64,000 nucleotides of DNA from Melioribacter sp. (GTDB taxonomy: Bacteria > Bacteroidota > Ignavibacteria > Ignavibacteriales > Melioribacteraceae): positions 1 through 64,000 of the forward strand of contig JAHEZQ010000010.1 in assembly GCA_023250955.1 (NCBI GenBank), given 5' to 3'. The position numbers and the translations under genes were made by a program. A model generated the notes under the pieces. It saw nothing but the letters and a program-made list of their open reading frames with translations. It was not told the DNA's origin and did not search any database. This document shows positions 54,567 through 64,000 of this stretch, piece by piece (positions within the stretch are counted from its first letter, which is position 1; every line of letters starts with the position of its first letter).

Positions 54567-55766
54567 ATGAATCCATGGAGAGGATTAAAAAATATTCCGC
54601 ATAGTGTATGGATGCTTGCGTTAGCTACTTTAATTAACAGGAGCGGAACTATGGTGCTGCCATTTCTTGTCATTTATATGACAAGGAAGATTGGAGTAAG
54701 TATAGCCCTGGCCGGATTGGTTCTTTCTTTTTACGGTGCGGGTGCATTAGTTACGGCTCCATTTGTAGGTAGGTTGTCGGACAAATTCGGCTCGTTGAAG
54801 GTAATGAAGATTTCACTTATTGCGACTGGTTTTCTGTTAATATTGTATTCATTCATAACTAATTTTATCGTCATTCTTGGTGTTACATTAATATGGGCTG
54901 TAATAAGTGAAGCTTTCCGTCCCGCAAATCTTTCGCTGATCTCCGATGAAACAGAATCAGGGCAACGTAAAACAGCCTTCGCATTAAATCGGTTAGCAAT
55001 TAATTTAGGAATGAGCATAGGACCTGTTATAGGAGGATTTCTTGCGGGAGTAAATTTTTCCTTACTATTTTATGTAAATGGTACAATGTCAATATTAGCA
55101 GGAATATTTTTAATAGTATCTAATATTGAAACGAAAAAACGTGCCCTTAATAAAAAAGATGATTCAAAAAAAATAGATTCAGTAAAAAAATCGGGTTCAA
55201 TATTTAAAAACAAAACATTTTTATTCTTTATGTTTGCGCTAATTCCCGTCGAATTAGTTTTTTTTCAGTTTCTCGGCGGACTTCCTTTATATATTATGCA
55301 AAACTTAAAAATTCCGGCATCAACATTTGGAATTTTAATGGCCGTAAATACTGTTCTTATAATTATTGTTGAAGTACCTCTAAACAATGCAATGTCAAAT
55401 TGGGATGATCGTAAATCTTTAGCTCTTGGTGCACTCTTGTGCGCAATTGGCTACGGTGCAATGATCTTTTCGCAAAACATTATGTTTATTACATTAACTA
55501 TAGTCGTTTGGACATTTGGAGAAATGATTTTTTTCCCGTCAAGCGCTTCTTATACCGCAATTCTTTCCCCGGAAAATAGACGCGGAGAATATATGGGCTA
55601 TTTTCAAATGACATTTAGTTTTTCGTTAATGATCGGCCCGTGGCTTGGAGCTCTAACTCTTGATCATTTCGGTCATATAATTCTTTGGAGCGGAGCTTTT
55701 GTTTTAGGACTAATATCAACATTATTATTCCTATTTCTAAGCAAAAAAACAATAAGTCCTCATTAA
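54567..55766 (+). CDS. MFS transporter
   Basis: A 399-residue major facilitator protein with 12 hydrophobic segments. The A-motif loop is GRLSDKFGSLKVMK between segments 2 and 3. The cytoplasmic linker (about 190-220) is lysine-rich (KKDDSKKIDSVKKSG). NRLAINLGMSIGPVIGGFLAG in segment 5 is typical of drug or sugar efflux proteins. The substrate is unknown. It is divergent from the cytochrome gene. Confidence 0.88.
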   Translation: MNPWRGLKNIPHSVWMLALATLINRSGTMVLPFLVIYMTRKIGVSIALAGLVLSFYGAGALVTAPFVGRLSDKFGSLKVMKISLIATGFLLILYSFITNFIVILGVTLIWAVISEAFRPANLSLISDETESGQRKTAFALNRLAINLGMSIGPVIGGFLAGVNFSLLFYVNGTMSILAGIFLIVSNIETKKRALNKKDDSKKIDSVKKSGSIFKNKTFLFFMFALIPVELVFFQFLGGLPLYIMQNLKIPASTFGILMAVNTVLIIIVEVPLNNAMSNWDDRKSLALGALLCAIGYGAMIFSQNIMFITLTIVVWTFGEMIFFPSSASYTAILSPENRRGEYMGYFQMTFSFSLMIGPWLGALTLDHFGHIILWSGAFVLGLISTLLFLFLSKKTISPH

Positions 55767-55786
55767 TTATTTCTCATCAGACATCT

Positions 55787-55815
55787 TTGACTGGTTAAAA
55801 AAACTTTTTTAATAT
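55787..55815 (+). promoter_or_regulatory. Probable promoter before the DUF1579 gene
   Basis: TTGACT (55787-55792), 17 bases, TAATAT (55810-55815). It is 70 bases before the ATG at 55885. Confidence 0.45.
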
Positions 55816-55884
55816 CTTTCCAACTTTATTAGTAACTCTTATATTCACATCAACAATCCATACACAATAAGAAAGGGCAGTACA

Positions 55885-56466
55885 ATGAAGTTCAAAACAT
55901 TTTTTGGTACAATGTTATTAGCAGTAATTCTCTTTTCATCTTCTGTTAATTTCGCACAGCAAGGCGATCAAGCAGAGATGATGAAAAAGTGGCAGGAGTA
56001 TATGACTCCCGGACCAGTTCATCAGCAATTTGCAAAGATGACCGGTAACTGGAAAGCAACAGTTACACAATATATGGACGGTCAAGAATCAAAATCAGAA
56101 GGAACTGCAACATACGAAATGGCTCTTGGCGGAAGATATTTGCATTCTTCCTTCAAAGGAAATATGATGGGAATGCCGTTCGAAGGTATGGGTCTTGATG
56201 CATACGATAACGGTACAAAAGAATACATCAGTCTGTGGGTTGATAATTTTGGAACCGGAGTTATGGTTATGAAAGGAAAGATGGATGATAAAACAAAAGC
56301 GGTAACTTATTGGGGTTCGATGTATGACCCTTCTGTAGGGAAAGATCAAAAAATGAAATCAGTAGTCAACAATATTGATAATGATCATCAGCAAATGCTG
56401 ATGTATATGATCCAAGACGGGAAAGAAATAAAAAACATGCAAATTGATTACACAAGAGTAAAATAA
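55885..56466 (+). CDS. Secreted DUF1579 family protein
   Basis: A 193-residue exported protein. A signal peptide ends NFAQ. The body shows the DUF1579 pattern: HQQFAKMTGNWKATVTQYMDG, GTATYEMALGGRYLHSSFKG and KEYISLWVDNFGTGVMVMKG, a lipocalin-like beta-barrel. Functions are not established. A strong terminator follows, and AAAGGGCAG lies near the start. Confidence 0.8.
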   Translation: MKFKTFFGTMLLAVILFSSSVNFAQQGDQAEMMKKWQEYMTPGPVHQQFAKMTGNWKATVTQYMDGQESKSEGTATYEMALGGRYLHSSFKGNMMGMPFEGMGLDAYDNGTKEYISLWVDNFGTGVMVMKGKMDDKTKAVTYWGSMYDPSVGKDQKMKSVVNNIDNDHQQMLMYMIQDGKEIKNMQIDYTRVK

Positions 56467-56488
56467 AAAATAAACTTTTATCAAGATC

Positions 56489-56527
56489 AACCCCGAATCA
56501 TAAAAAATGATTTCGGGGTTTTTTTAT
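56489..56527. terminator. Rho-independent terminator
   Basis: AACCCCGAAATCA-type stem: AACCCCGAATCA near 56489-56500 pairs with TGATTTCGGGGTT at 56508-56520, with a T tail to 56527. It lies between convergent genes. Confidence 0.85.
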
Positions 56528-56529
56528 TC

Positions 56530-57537
56530 TCAATCAAAATGCAGATTGATAAACGGTAACACTTTTGCCAACCCGTTGTTATTCTTTGCAATATTTAACA
56601 AACCGATTTGCACGCCGTTCAATTCATCCGCAACATTAAATAAACCAATTACTAATCCGGTTTGTGTTCCTCTGATTTTATTATAACAAGAAATAGAAAT
56701 TCCTTTTAAATCATCAACATCTGTCCATCCGAGCGAAACATTAAATCCGTTTATTTTTGAAGTCTCAACTTTATATCCAACAAGATTTAATCCTGTAATT
56801 CCTTCTTTACTAACTAGTGCAATAAGAGCAGAATTTATACCGGTCAGTTCTCCTTCTGCAACAACTGCGAGACCACCAAAATTAATTCCTTTTAACTCGC
56901 CTTTGGATACAACGGCTAAACCGCCAAAGTTTAAACCGAGCATATCATTTTCAGAAACAACCGCCAGTCCACCGAAATTCAATCCATTCATTTCTCCTTT
57001 AGTGACTACCGCCAAACCGCCAAAATTTATTCCAAATAAATTGCCTTCGGATACAACAGCAAGTCCTCCGAAATTGATTCCCCAAAGATTTCCCCTTGCA
57101 ACAGTTGCTAATCCTCCAACATTAATTCCACGTAGATCTCCACCAGATACAATAGCCAATCCACCGATATTAATTCCCGATAATTCTTGTTCAGCAACTA
57201 CTGCCGCAAGACCAAATGAGATTCCTTGGATTGTTTCTGCAAATGGTGCAAGGCCTAATGCAATTCCTCTTATCGAAGAACCGGGACTTCTTTCCGGCTT
57301 CCAAAGAGTAATATTAATGCCGTTAATTTCCTTTATCCCGCAGTCTGAAAAATTAAACCGCAGACCATTCCAAATAGGAGAATTACCAAAACTAATTCCT
57401 GAGTTGTGAGATCCTAAATCTAAACTCGAGGATGAACACTCAATTTCAGTAGAGTCTTTTGTGTTAAAAAATTCATGCTGGGAAAACAAAGGCGAGCAGT
57501 TTAGTAAAACAAATAAAATTAGAAAAAGTCGTTTCAT
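56530..57537 (-). CDS. LA_2272-type surface repeat protein
   Basis: A 335-residue exported protein with a signal peptide ending LFSQ at ~20. From about residue 90 to 300 it contains about a dozen tandem repeats of 16 residues built on GINFGGLAVVSEGNL, degrading toward the C-terminus. The pattern matches the LA_2272 family of surface repeat proteins. The repeats probably form a beta-solenoid. No other domain is seen. At the DNA level the 48-base units are similar but not identical. Confidence 0.82.
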   Translation of the reverse strand: MKRLFLILFVLLNCSPLFSQHEFFNTKDSTEIECSSSSLDLGSHNSGISFGNSPIWNGLRFNFSDCGIKEINGINITLWKPERSPGSSIRGIALGLAPFAETIQGISFGLAAVVAEQELSGINIGGLAIVSGGDLRGINVGGLATVARGNLWGINFGGLAVVSEGNLFGINFGGLAVVTKGEMNGLNFGGLAVVSENDMLGLNFGGLAVVSKGELKGINFGGLAVVAEGELTGINSALIALVSKEGITGLNLVGYKVETSKINGFNVSLGWTDVDDLKGISISCYNKIRGTQTGLVIGLFNVADELNGVQIGLLNIAKNNNGLAKVLPFINLHFD

Positions 57538-57628
57538 AATCTTAATCCCAATTATTTCTTTATATATAGACGGATTTATATATACTAAGGTTACATTCGT
57601 TGAGGATTAAGAAAGAGATAATGGAAAT

Positions 57629-58054
57629 CTATTTCCTTTTTAAGAAACCATATTTTTTTAGATGTAGATAAGCCAGATATCCAACCGCACTTAATTGAAC
57701 AGCACCAAGAATAGATTTCAATGTTTTCATGCTCTGTAAATCCGCATACTTTTCTTGCAACGGATTTAAAATGTTCAACTGTAAATTATTTTGTATTTCA
57801 TCTGGTTGATTCATATTTCCAGCCAATCGCATACGTGTCTGAATCCAGATTGAAGATGAATCATTCAAGAAACGGGTATTAAGATGTAAATTGCTCAAGC
57901 CGTCAAAGTTAAATGAATATGGCGTTTGGTTATAAAAATAATTAGAAAATATTAGTGAGGGCTCATGGTTTTTTAATGAATCCGTTTTGCTTTGCGCAAA
58001 CAGCAAATTACAGATCATTAAAAATATTACAAGCTTATATGTGAATATCTTCAT
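57629..58054 (-). CDS. Small exported protein of unknown function
   Basis: A 141-residue protein from the ATG at 58054, chosen because it begins a clear signal peptide (MKIFTYKLVIFLMICNLLFAQ split at about residue 20); the frame runs back to 58138 into the preceding gene. The body is N/S-rich with a C-terminal hydrophobic stretch (LGAVQLSAVGYLAYLHL) ending in basic KKYGFLKRK, which could be a second membrane segment. It overlaps the acidic protein gene by 20 bases. No family recognised. Confidence 0.5.
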   Translation of the reverse strand: MKIFTYKLVIFLMICNLLFAQSKTDSLKNHEPSLIFSNYFYNQTPYSFNFDGLSNLHLNTRFLNDSSSIWIQTRMRLAGNMNQPDEIQNNLQLNILNPLQEKYADLQSMKTLKSILGAVQLSAVGYLAYLHLKKYGFLKRK

Positions 58055-58538
58055 CTTCATCAAACTCGTCTTCTTCAAAAAGATCATCGTCCAATTCAAC
58101 ATCCTCTTCGTTAATATTTTCGGGTTCGGAATCATCATCTAAATCATTCTCTCCTTTTGGAACAGCAGAATATAAAACTGGATCCGGCTGAGCATAATAT
58201 GTATCTCTCGATGAATAATTATCATCCATACGGTCCATTACTTGTCCTAATAACTCATCGCTTAAATCAGCTTTCATTTCTTTTGCTTCAACTTTTTTCT
58301 CTGCTTCAAATTTTTCCATTCCTTGATCTGTACTTTTCCACATTTCGGTTAGATCTTTTTTATCCAATTTATTAAGACAGTTATCAATTTCTTTTTCAAT
58401 AACTTTTATATCTTTTTGGTCCCATGTGCTTTCGGAGTAAAGTTGGGATTTTAGGTAATCCCAAAATGTTTGTCCTTTTTTTTCTGGGGAAGGACTTTTT
58501 TTGAGAGCATTAACTACATCATTAACAATTTTTTTCAT
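58035..58538 (-). CDS. Acidic helical protein of unknown function
   Basis: A 167-residue cytoplasmic protein from the ATG at 58538; the frame also has GTG at 58550 and TTG at 58565, the latter with GGTGG in front, so the start is unsettled. The first part is basic and helical (NDVVNALKKSPSPEKKG), the middle charged and helical (VIEKEIDNCLNKLDKKDL), and the last 45 residues extremely acidic (DDDLFEEDEFDEDED). No family is recognised. The next gene's start lies inside its end. Confidence 0.5.
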   Translation of the reverse strand: MKKIVNDVVNALKKSPSPEKKGQTFWDYLKSQLYSESTWDQKDIKVIEKEIDNCLNKLDKKDLTEMWKSTDQGMEKFEAEKKVEAKEMKADLSDELLGQVMDRMDDNYSSRDTYYAQPDPVLYSAVPKGENDLDDDSEPENINEEDVELDDDLFEEDEFDEDEDIHI

Positions 58539-58750
58539 TGAAGCTGCCACTGTCCCACCTTTCAAATATTACCACCAATAAATTAGCAAATAAAAATAAA
58601 AGTCAAATGGAGAATTTTCTACCAATTTTATTATACAAAAATTATTCTGCTCCCGAAAAAAATATATTTTTTTATATGAAGATAAAGGAAAAAATTCTTT
58701 TTATTTTATAACATACTCTAAATTATAAATCGTGGTTCGAAAAATAGAAC

Positions 58751-58822
58751 GCCCCTGTAGTTCAATGGATAGAACGCGAGCCTCCGAAGCTTGCGATGTG
58801 GGTTCGATTCCCGCCAGGGGTA
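58751..58822 (+). tRNA. tRNA-Arg (anticodon CCG)
   Basis: A 72-base cloverleaf: acceptor GCCCCTG with CAGGGGT (first pair a G-T wobble), D arm GTTC...GAAC, anticodon stem CGAGC with GCTTG, loop CTCCGAA giving anticodon CCG, and T arm with TTCGATT. The CCA end is not encoded. No good Bacteroidota-type promoter was found upstream. Confidence 0.94.
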
Positions 58823-58875
58823 CAATTCAGTGTAAAAGGTGAAACGTCTTATAATAAACATTAAATGAGGAAACT

Positions 58876-61131
58876 ATGAAACAGTTGAAATTATTTTTCT
58901 TTTTCGTTCTTACGATGTTATATGTACAACCTTTATCTGCACAAACCGAAGACAAATCTCTCTTATCGGTAGATAGAATTTTTAACAGCAGAGATTTTGC
59001 GGGTGAATTTGCGGGTCAAACTCGTTGGATTGATAACGGAAAATTTTATACAACATTGGAAGTATCTAAAGATGTATCCGGTGGAAGAGATATTGTTAAA
59101 TATGAAACAGAATCCGGCGAAAAAGAAATTATGGTTTCAGCCAAACTTTTAATTCCTGAAGGGGAAACAAAACCGTTGGGGATTAGTAATTATATCTGGT
59201 CTCCAAACAGAAATTCTTTAATGATCTATACAAACACTGCACGCGTTTGGAGGCAAAACACAAAAGGCGATTATTGGGTACTTGATCTTAAGACAAACAA
59301 ACTTCACAAACTCGGCGGTGATGCAAAACAATCAACGCTTATGTTTGCAAAATTTTCACCGGATGAGAAGAAAGTTGGTTATGTAAGAGAGCATAACGTT
59401 TATGTCGAAAATTTATCCGACGGTAAAATTATCCAACTAACTTTCGACGGCTCGACAACTATAATCAATGGAACATTTGATTGGGTATACGAGGAAGAGC
59501 TAGACCTTCGCGATGGTTTTCGATGGAGTCCGGATAGCAAATCAATTGCTTATTGGCAGCTTGATGCATCCGGAGTGAAAGATTTTCTTCTGATTAACGA
59601 TACTGATTCTCTGTATTCTTTTGTAAAACCTGTTCAGTATCCTAAGGTAGGAACGACGAACTCGGCATGTAAAATTGGTGTTGTAAGTGCCGATGGCAGC
59701 GAGACAGTTTGGATGAATGTCCCCGGCGATCCGCGCAACAATTATATAGCAAGAATGGATTGGGCTGCAAGCTCAAATGAAATTGTTCTTCAACATTTAA
59801 ATAGAAAGCAGAATCAGAATGATGTGATGCTCGGTAATTCTAAAACCGGAGAAGTAAAAACAATTCTTATAGAAACAGATGCCGCATGGATAGATATCAA
59901 TGATGATTTGAATTGGTTAAAAAGCGGAAAAGAATTTACCTGGGTTAGCGAACGCGACGGATGGCGGCATATCTATTTAATATCACGCGATGGAAAGAAA
60001 ACAAAATTACTAACTCCCGGAAATTATGATGTTATAGATGTTCAAAGTATTGATGAGGAAGACGGCTGGATTTATTTTATGGCATCTCCGGATAATGCAG
60101 CACAACGTTACTTGTACCGTATTTCGATGGATGGTAAGGGAAAATTGGAACGCATTACACCGAAAGAATTCAGCGGCAGCAACAGTTATCAAATCTCAGA
60201 TGGAGTTAATTATGCGATTCATTCGTATTCAAATTTTGATACTCCGTCAATTTCTAATCTGATAAGTTTGCCTGATCATAAAGTGATAAGAAAATTAGTT
60301 GAGAATAAACAACTAAAAGAAAAAATTACCGCACTTAAAAGATTACCAACAGAATTTTTTAAGATTGATATAGGCAACGGAGTTGTACTAGACGGATGGA
60401 TGATAAAACCGTATAATTTCGATCCATCAAAAAAATATCCAGTACTTTTCAGCGTTTACACAGAACCAGCCGGGCAAACAGTTGTTGACCGTTGGGGCAG
60501 CAGCGGATATTTATGGCATTTAATGTTTGCTCAAGAAGGTTATATAATTATGAGTGTTGATAACAGAGGAACTCCTGCACCACGCGGACGTGAATGGAGA
60601 AAAGCAATCTATAAAAAAATCGGGATTATAAATTCGGCTGATCAAGCAGATGCAGTTAAAGCATTATTACAAAAATATTCGTTTATGGATGCAGATCGAA
60701 TTGGTGTGTGGGGCTGGAGCGGCGGCGGTTCCGCAACATTAAATGCAATGTTCCGTTATCCTGATATTTATAAAACCGGAATGGCTGTTGCACCTGTTGG
60801 ACATGAAAAACTTTATGATACTATTTATCAAGAAAGATATATGGGATTGATAAGTGAAAATCCCGAAGTGTATGAGGAGGGTTCGCCTGTAAATGTTGCA
60901 AAAAACTTAAAAGGTAATTTATTAATGGTTCACGGAACCGGTGATGATAATGTTCATTATCAAGGAACTGAACTTGTCATAAATGAATTAGTAAAAAACA
61001 ATAAACCGTTTACTATGATGGCTTATCCAAATAGAACTCACGGCATTTACGAAGGACCTGGGACAACACTTCACTTGTACAATCTTTTGACAAGGTATTT
61101 ACATACTAATTTACCGGCGGGTGCAAAATAA
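58876..61131 (+). CDS. Dipeptidyl peptidase IV (S9B family), exported
   Basis: It removes X-Pro or X-Ala dipeptides from peptide N-termini in the periplasm. The 751-residue protein has a signal peptide ending LSAQ, an N-terminal beta-propeller (about 30-490; FDWVYEEELDLRDGFRWSPD contains the DPP4 Glu-Glu motif), and an alpha/beta hydrolase domain with catalytic S615 in GWSGGGS, D690 or D691 in GTGDDNVH and H722 in NRTHGIY. Length and order match the family. The gene is alone after tRNA-Arg. Confidence 0.94.
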   Translation: MKQLKLFFFFVLTMLYVQPLSAQTEDKSLLSVDRIFNSRDFAGEFAGQTRWIDNGKFYTTLEVSKDVSGGRDIVKYETESGEKEIMVSAKLLIPEGETKPLGISNYIWSPNRNSLMIYTNTARVWRQNTKGDYWVLDLKTNKLHKLGGDAKQSTLMFAKFSPDEKKVGYVREHNVYVENLSDGKIIQLTFDGSTTIINGTFDWVYEEELDLRDGFRWSPDSKSIAYWQLDASGVKDFLLINDTDSLYSFVKPVQYPKVGTTNSACKIGVVSADGSETVWMNVPGDPRNNYIARMDWAASSNEIVLQHLNRKQNQNDVMLGNSKTGEVKTILIETDAAWIDINDDLNWLKSGKEFTWVSERDGWRHIYLISRDGKKTKLLTPGNYDVIDVQSIDEEDGWIYFMASPDNAAQRYLYRISMDGKGKLERITPKEFSGSNSYQISDGVNYAIHSYSNFDTPSISNLISLPDHKVIRKLVENKQLKEKITALKRLPTEFFKIDIGNGVVLDGWMIKPYNFDPSKKYPVLFSVYTEPAGQTVVDRWGSSGYLWHLMFAQEGYIIMSVDNRGTPAPRGREWRKAIYKKIGIINSADQADAVKALLQKYSFMDADRIGVWGWSGGGSATLNAMFRYPDIYKTGMAVAPVGHEKLYDTIYQERYMGLISENPEVYEEGSPVNVAKNLKGNLLMVHGTGDDNVHYQGTELVINELVKNNKPFTMMAYPNRTHGIYEGPGTTLHLYNLLTRYLHTNLPAGAK

Positions 61132-61255
61132 TTTCTTCTAGCGAGTTGTTTTCTCTTCTACAGAGGGAACAACTCCTATTTTATTTTTTTTGCAAATTCC
61201 TTCCAAGTTTACCAATTTACGCTGAGTCATTTCTTGATAAATCTGGAGCCGTAAC

Positions 61256-64000
61256 ATGCGCACAAAACTCCTTTCCTTATTTTTCTTTTATACGATTATC
61301 CTTACCGCACAAATCAAAATTGGATTCTTAAATATTAACAATGCCATTGAAAAAAACACAGAAATAAAAGCAGCTTACGATTTTATAAAAAATCAAAAAG
61401 ACTTTTCAATCGAACCAATCAACTTAAATGATATTGTTAGTTCTCAATTAACAATTCTCGATTCTAAATTCTCAATTATATGGATTCACCGTCCTGACTC
61501 TACACAACTAACGAAAGAAGAAACAAATCCGAAGTTTATAATTGCACTGCAAAATTATGTTAGAACTGGTGGTAAACTTTTCTTAACGCTTAATGCAATG
61601 AAATATTTGAATGCACTAGGATTTGAATCCGAACAGCCGACAGTAAAATACGTAGAGGTAACTGATGACGGTTACGGAAGAAGACTTGGTTTGCACTCGT
61701 ACCGTTCACATCCAATATTTGATGGACTAAACGGCGGTGCATACATTTTCAATCCAACAAAGGATTTGAGAACAAGACAAATCGGATTTTTCGAAAATTC
61801 TATTCCACAACAAGGGAAAGTTATTGCTGTTGATTGGGCATACATCACTTTGAAAGAAGATGCAAAGCTTATAGTTGAACACGATGTAAATAAAGGTAAA
61901 GTTTTATCGGTAGGCGCGTACACTTACTTTAGTTTGGAAAATAATAACCGCGCTCATCTTGAATTGTTTACAAAAAATTGTCTGAACTATCTTGCTGGAA
62001 ATTTAAAATACCCATCTGGGAAACAATTCTATTGGAATTATTCTCCCGGCGAAGTTTATGAATTTACCAGCAATAAAAGTCCGATAGACATCAGCACCTC
62101 TAAAAAATGGCAAACGAATTCTGAATCAATAAAGATTACAAAGGAAAAGGGATCGGATAATTTTTGGAATGTTGCCGGACGAAAAATTTTAGTGATTGGA
62201 AAAGAAAAATCCGGAATTGATGAAATTTGGGCACACCCGTTTATGGCTCTACGGGATTATGAAGTTGGAATTGTTTTGAACGAAAAAGATTCGGTTCTTT
62301 GGCTTAAAGATTTTCAGCCTATGATCGAGGTAAAGCCTGAATCATTTACGAGGACGTATAAAATAAAAGACTTAACTCTTCGTGAAATTATAGTAGCTTT
62401 TATCAACGAACCTAAAGCAGTGATGCACTATGAATACAAAGGAAAATCATCAGCAAAACTAATAATTAAATTCTACAGTAATTTCCGCTTCATGTGGCCG
62501 TATTCGGAAAAAACCACTGGAAGTATTGCATATTCAACACATAAAAATGGTAATTCTTTTTCAATCAGTGATAGGAATGAATTTTTCTTGCTTGCCGGAA
62601 CAAACAAAAAATTTTCTCAATCAGTTATCGGACAGTATTCGAATTTCGAAAAAGATGGATCTAAATTCAAAGGAATCAAAACCGACAAAATATTAGTTGG
62701 CGCTTTAGCGGAAATTAATTTGAATAAAGAAGATAATCTGGATTTCATAGTTCATGCTTCTATGGAAAGTCCACTAGCTTATGCAAACGCCTCAGCTGAA
62801 AAAATTTATAAAGACGCTTTAAGCTACACGCAAAAATTTTTAAGCAATTCATTAATGATAACAACACCGGATAAGGATTTTAACGAAGGATATAGATGGG
62901 CGTTAATAGGCACTGACAGATTTTTTGTTGATACTCCGGACTTAGGAAAATCTCTTGTTGCCGGTTATTCGACAACTGCGCGGGGATGGGACGGCGGACA
63001 TAAAATTAATGGGAGACCAGGATATGGGTGGTATTTTGGCCGTGACGGGTGCTGGAGCGGATTTGCACTTTTAGATTACGGCGATTTTGATAAAGTGAGA
63101 TCAATGCTTGAATTCTTTAACAAGTATCAAGATTTAAGCGGAAAAATATTTCACGAGTTAACAACATCCGGCGCGGTTCATTATGATGCTTCGGATTCAA
63201 CACCGTTATATATAATTCTTGCCGGAAAATATTTGCATCATACTGGTGATGTGGAATTCATCAAGAAGAATTGGACATATATAAAGAAGGCAATTGATTT
63301 TTGTTATTCAACTGATACCGATGGAGATCATTTAATCGAAAATACAAATGTCGGACATGGTTGGGTAGAAGGCGGTGGACTTTATACGGCGCACACAGAA
63401 GTTTATCTTGCCGCTTGCTGGGCAGAAACTCTTAGACAAGCAAGTTATATGGCAAAACAGATTGATCTAAAAACAGAAAGCAAAACTTATAGTGATGAAT
63501 ATAAAATTGTAAGAAAAATCATTGATAAAAATTTCTGGAACGAACAAGAAAACTTTTTAAGTTTTTCAAAACTCAAAGATGGAAAATTCAATTCAGAAAA
63601 GACCGTATTAGCAGCAGTACCTTTGTATTTTGAAACTGTTGATTCTGAAAAAGCAAAAAAAGTGGCGGATGCTTATGCAGAGAATTATTTTTCTTCTGAC
63701 TGGGGAGTGAGAATATTGCGTGAAGACAGTCCTATTTTCAATGCACGCGGATATCACACCGGTAGCGTTTGGCCTTTATTTACAGGCTGGGCAGCGCTTG
63801 CAGAATATAAAAATGAAAATTATGTGCAAGGCTTTTCACATATAATGAACAATTTGCTAGTTTATAAAAATTGGCAACTTGGATTTGTTGAAGAGGTGTT
63901 AAACGGTGCTGAATATAAACCGGGCGGAGTTTGTCCGCACCAATGCTGGAGCGAGACGATGGTATTGCAGCCGGCTATTGAAGGTATGCTTGGATTGGAG
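61256..64000 (+). CDS. Glucoamylase/debranching-type six-hairpin glycosidase, N-terminal part (cut by window end)
   Basis: Runs off the window with 915 codons read and no stop. A signal peptide ends LTAQ. Residues ~20-260 resemble a glutamine amidotransferase-like domain of the DUF4960 kind (VRTGGKLFLTLNAMKYL, RSHPIFDGL). Residues ~350-545 are beta-rich. From about 575 an (alpha/alpha)6 domain related to amylo-alpha-1,6-glucosidases and GH15/GH63 begins: GYGWYFGRDGCWSGFALLDY, LIENTNVGHGWVEGGG and ARGYHTGSVWPLFTGW. It likely hydrolyses an alpha-glucan outside the cytoplasm. The family subdivision is uncertain, and the C-terminus is missing. Confidence 0.78.
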   Translation, partial: MRTKLLSLFFFYTIILTAQIKIGFLNINNAIEKNTEIKAAYDFIKNQKDFSIEPINLNDIVSSQLTILDSKFSIIWIHRPDSTQLTKEETNPKFIIALQNYVRTGGKLFLTLNAMKYLNALGFESEQPTVKYVEVTDDGYGRRLGLHSYRSHPIFDGLNGGAYIFNPTKDLRTRQIGFFENSIPQQGKVIAVDWAYITLKEDAKLIVEHDVNKGKVLSVGAYTYFSLENNNRAHLELFTKNCLNYLAGNLKYPSGKQFYWNYSPGEVYEFTSNKSPIDISTSKKWQTNSESIKITKEKGSDNFWNVAGRKILVIGKEKSGIDEIWAHPFMALRDYEVGIVLNEKDSVLWLKDFQPMIEVKPESFTRTYKIKDLTLREIIVAFINEPKAVMHYEYKGKSSAKLIIKFYSNFRFMWPYSEKTTGSIAYSTHKNGNSFSISDRNEFFLLAGTNKKFSQSVIGQYSNFEKDGSKFKGIKTDKILVGALAEINLNKEDNLDFIVHASMESPLAYANASAEKIYKDALSYTQKFLSNSLMITTPDKDFNEGYRWALIGTDRFFVDTPDLGKSLVAGYSTTARGWDGGHKINGRPGYGWYFGRDGCWSGFALLDYGDFDKVRSMLEFFNKYQDLSGKIFHELTTSGAVHYDASDSTPLYIILAGKYLHHTGDVEFIKKNWTYIKKAIDFCYSTDTDGDHLIENTNVGHGWVEGGGLYTAHTEVYLAACWAETLRQASYMAKQIDLKTESKTYSDEYKIVRKIIDKNFWNEQENFLSFSKLKDGKFNSEKTVLAAVPLYFETVDSEKAKKVADAYAENYFSSDWGVRILREDSPIFNARGYHTGSVWPLFTGWAALAEYKNENYVQGFSHIMNNLLVYKNWQLGFVEEVLNGAEYKPGGVCPHQCWSETMVLQPAIEGMLGLE

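Noticed and set aside
56903-57409. Plus-strand 168-residue Pro/Lys-rich frame
   Set aside because: Antisense reading of the 16-residue surface repeats; no signal or ribosome site.
58690-58750. Bacteroidota promoter before tRNA-Arg
   Set aside because: No TAnnTTTG with a matching upstream TTTG could be found; the tRNA may have another promoter type.

Overview
This is an AT-rich, gene-dense stretch of a bacterial chromosome, most likely from the Ignavibacteria/Bacteroidota side of the FCB group. Three things point there: a type IX secretion sorting domain on a secreted propeller protein (44774-46105, with the tail motif YPNPFNPTT), many exported proteins whose signal peptides end in Q or AQ, and a tRNA promoter that fits the Bacteroidota consensus (TTTG, 19 bases, TAnnTTTG) rather than the usual -35/-10 form. 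Species cannot be fixed because no 16S gene is present. Two tRNA genes (Lys-CTT, Arg-CCG) and the RNase P RNA are present. No gene-free stretch exceeds 300 bases; the longest, 44500-44773, holds nothing I can recognise. No CRISPR array, transposase, integrase or phage gene was seen.

Layout. 1-5.3 kb: end of an AI-2E family permease, rnpB, then a nucleic-acid block recJ, yebC-like, ruvC, an outer-membrane barrel, ruvA. 5.3-8 kb: a BlaI repressor and an M56 (BlaR1-like) membrane protease whose sensor half is replaced by a long charged coiled coil, divergent from thrC. 9.3-14.1 kb: two ECF sigma/anti-sigma modules pointing at each other around two DUF4097 proteins, probably an envelope-stress locus. 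14.1-20.5 kb: a DNA glycosylase, a sensor kinase-like protein lacking the usual phospho-accepting His, miaA, a glycosyltransferase and prfA.

20.5-38.2 kb: about fourteen genes all on the minus strand form a surface-glycan locus. Glycosyltransferases, a flippase, a YfhO-type membrane protein and an epimerase lie upstream, followed by a complete pseudaminic-acid-type nonulosonate pathway (PseB, PseC, a PseG-PseH fusion, PseI and an SpsF-like cytidylyltransferase). Together they would make CMP-activated nonulosonate and attach it to a surface polymer or protein.

38.2-64 kb: ordinary but envelope-rich accessory genes. They include a two-gene cysteine-rich pair, an amino-acid permease, lipoproteins (one with an apparent papain-like triad plus a PKD domain), the T9SS propeller protein, an aldo/keto reductase, a Memo / YiiX-like hydrolase / methyltransferase operon, an erythromycin-esterase-family protein, a diheme cytochrome with TPRs, an MFS transporter, a 16-residue surface-repeat protein, a dipeptidyl peptidase IV and the first part of a glucoamylase-like six-hairpin glycosidase.

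The most unusual pattern is a set of heptamer tandem repeats, resembling the STRR repeats of cyanobacteria, lying inside or at the start of coding genes (26421, 27881, 35262, 48194). In two genes they sit exactly at the translation start, and the gene now begins with TTG or GTG. Two kinds of longer inverted repeat sit between glycan genes (29036, 34481).
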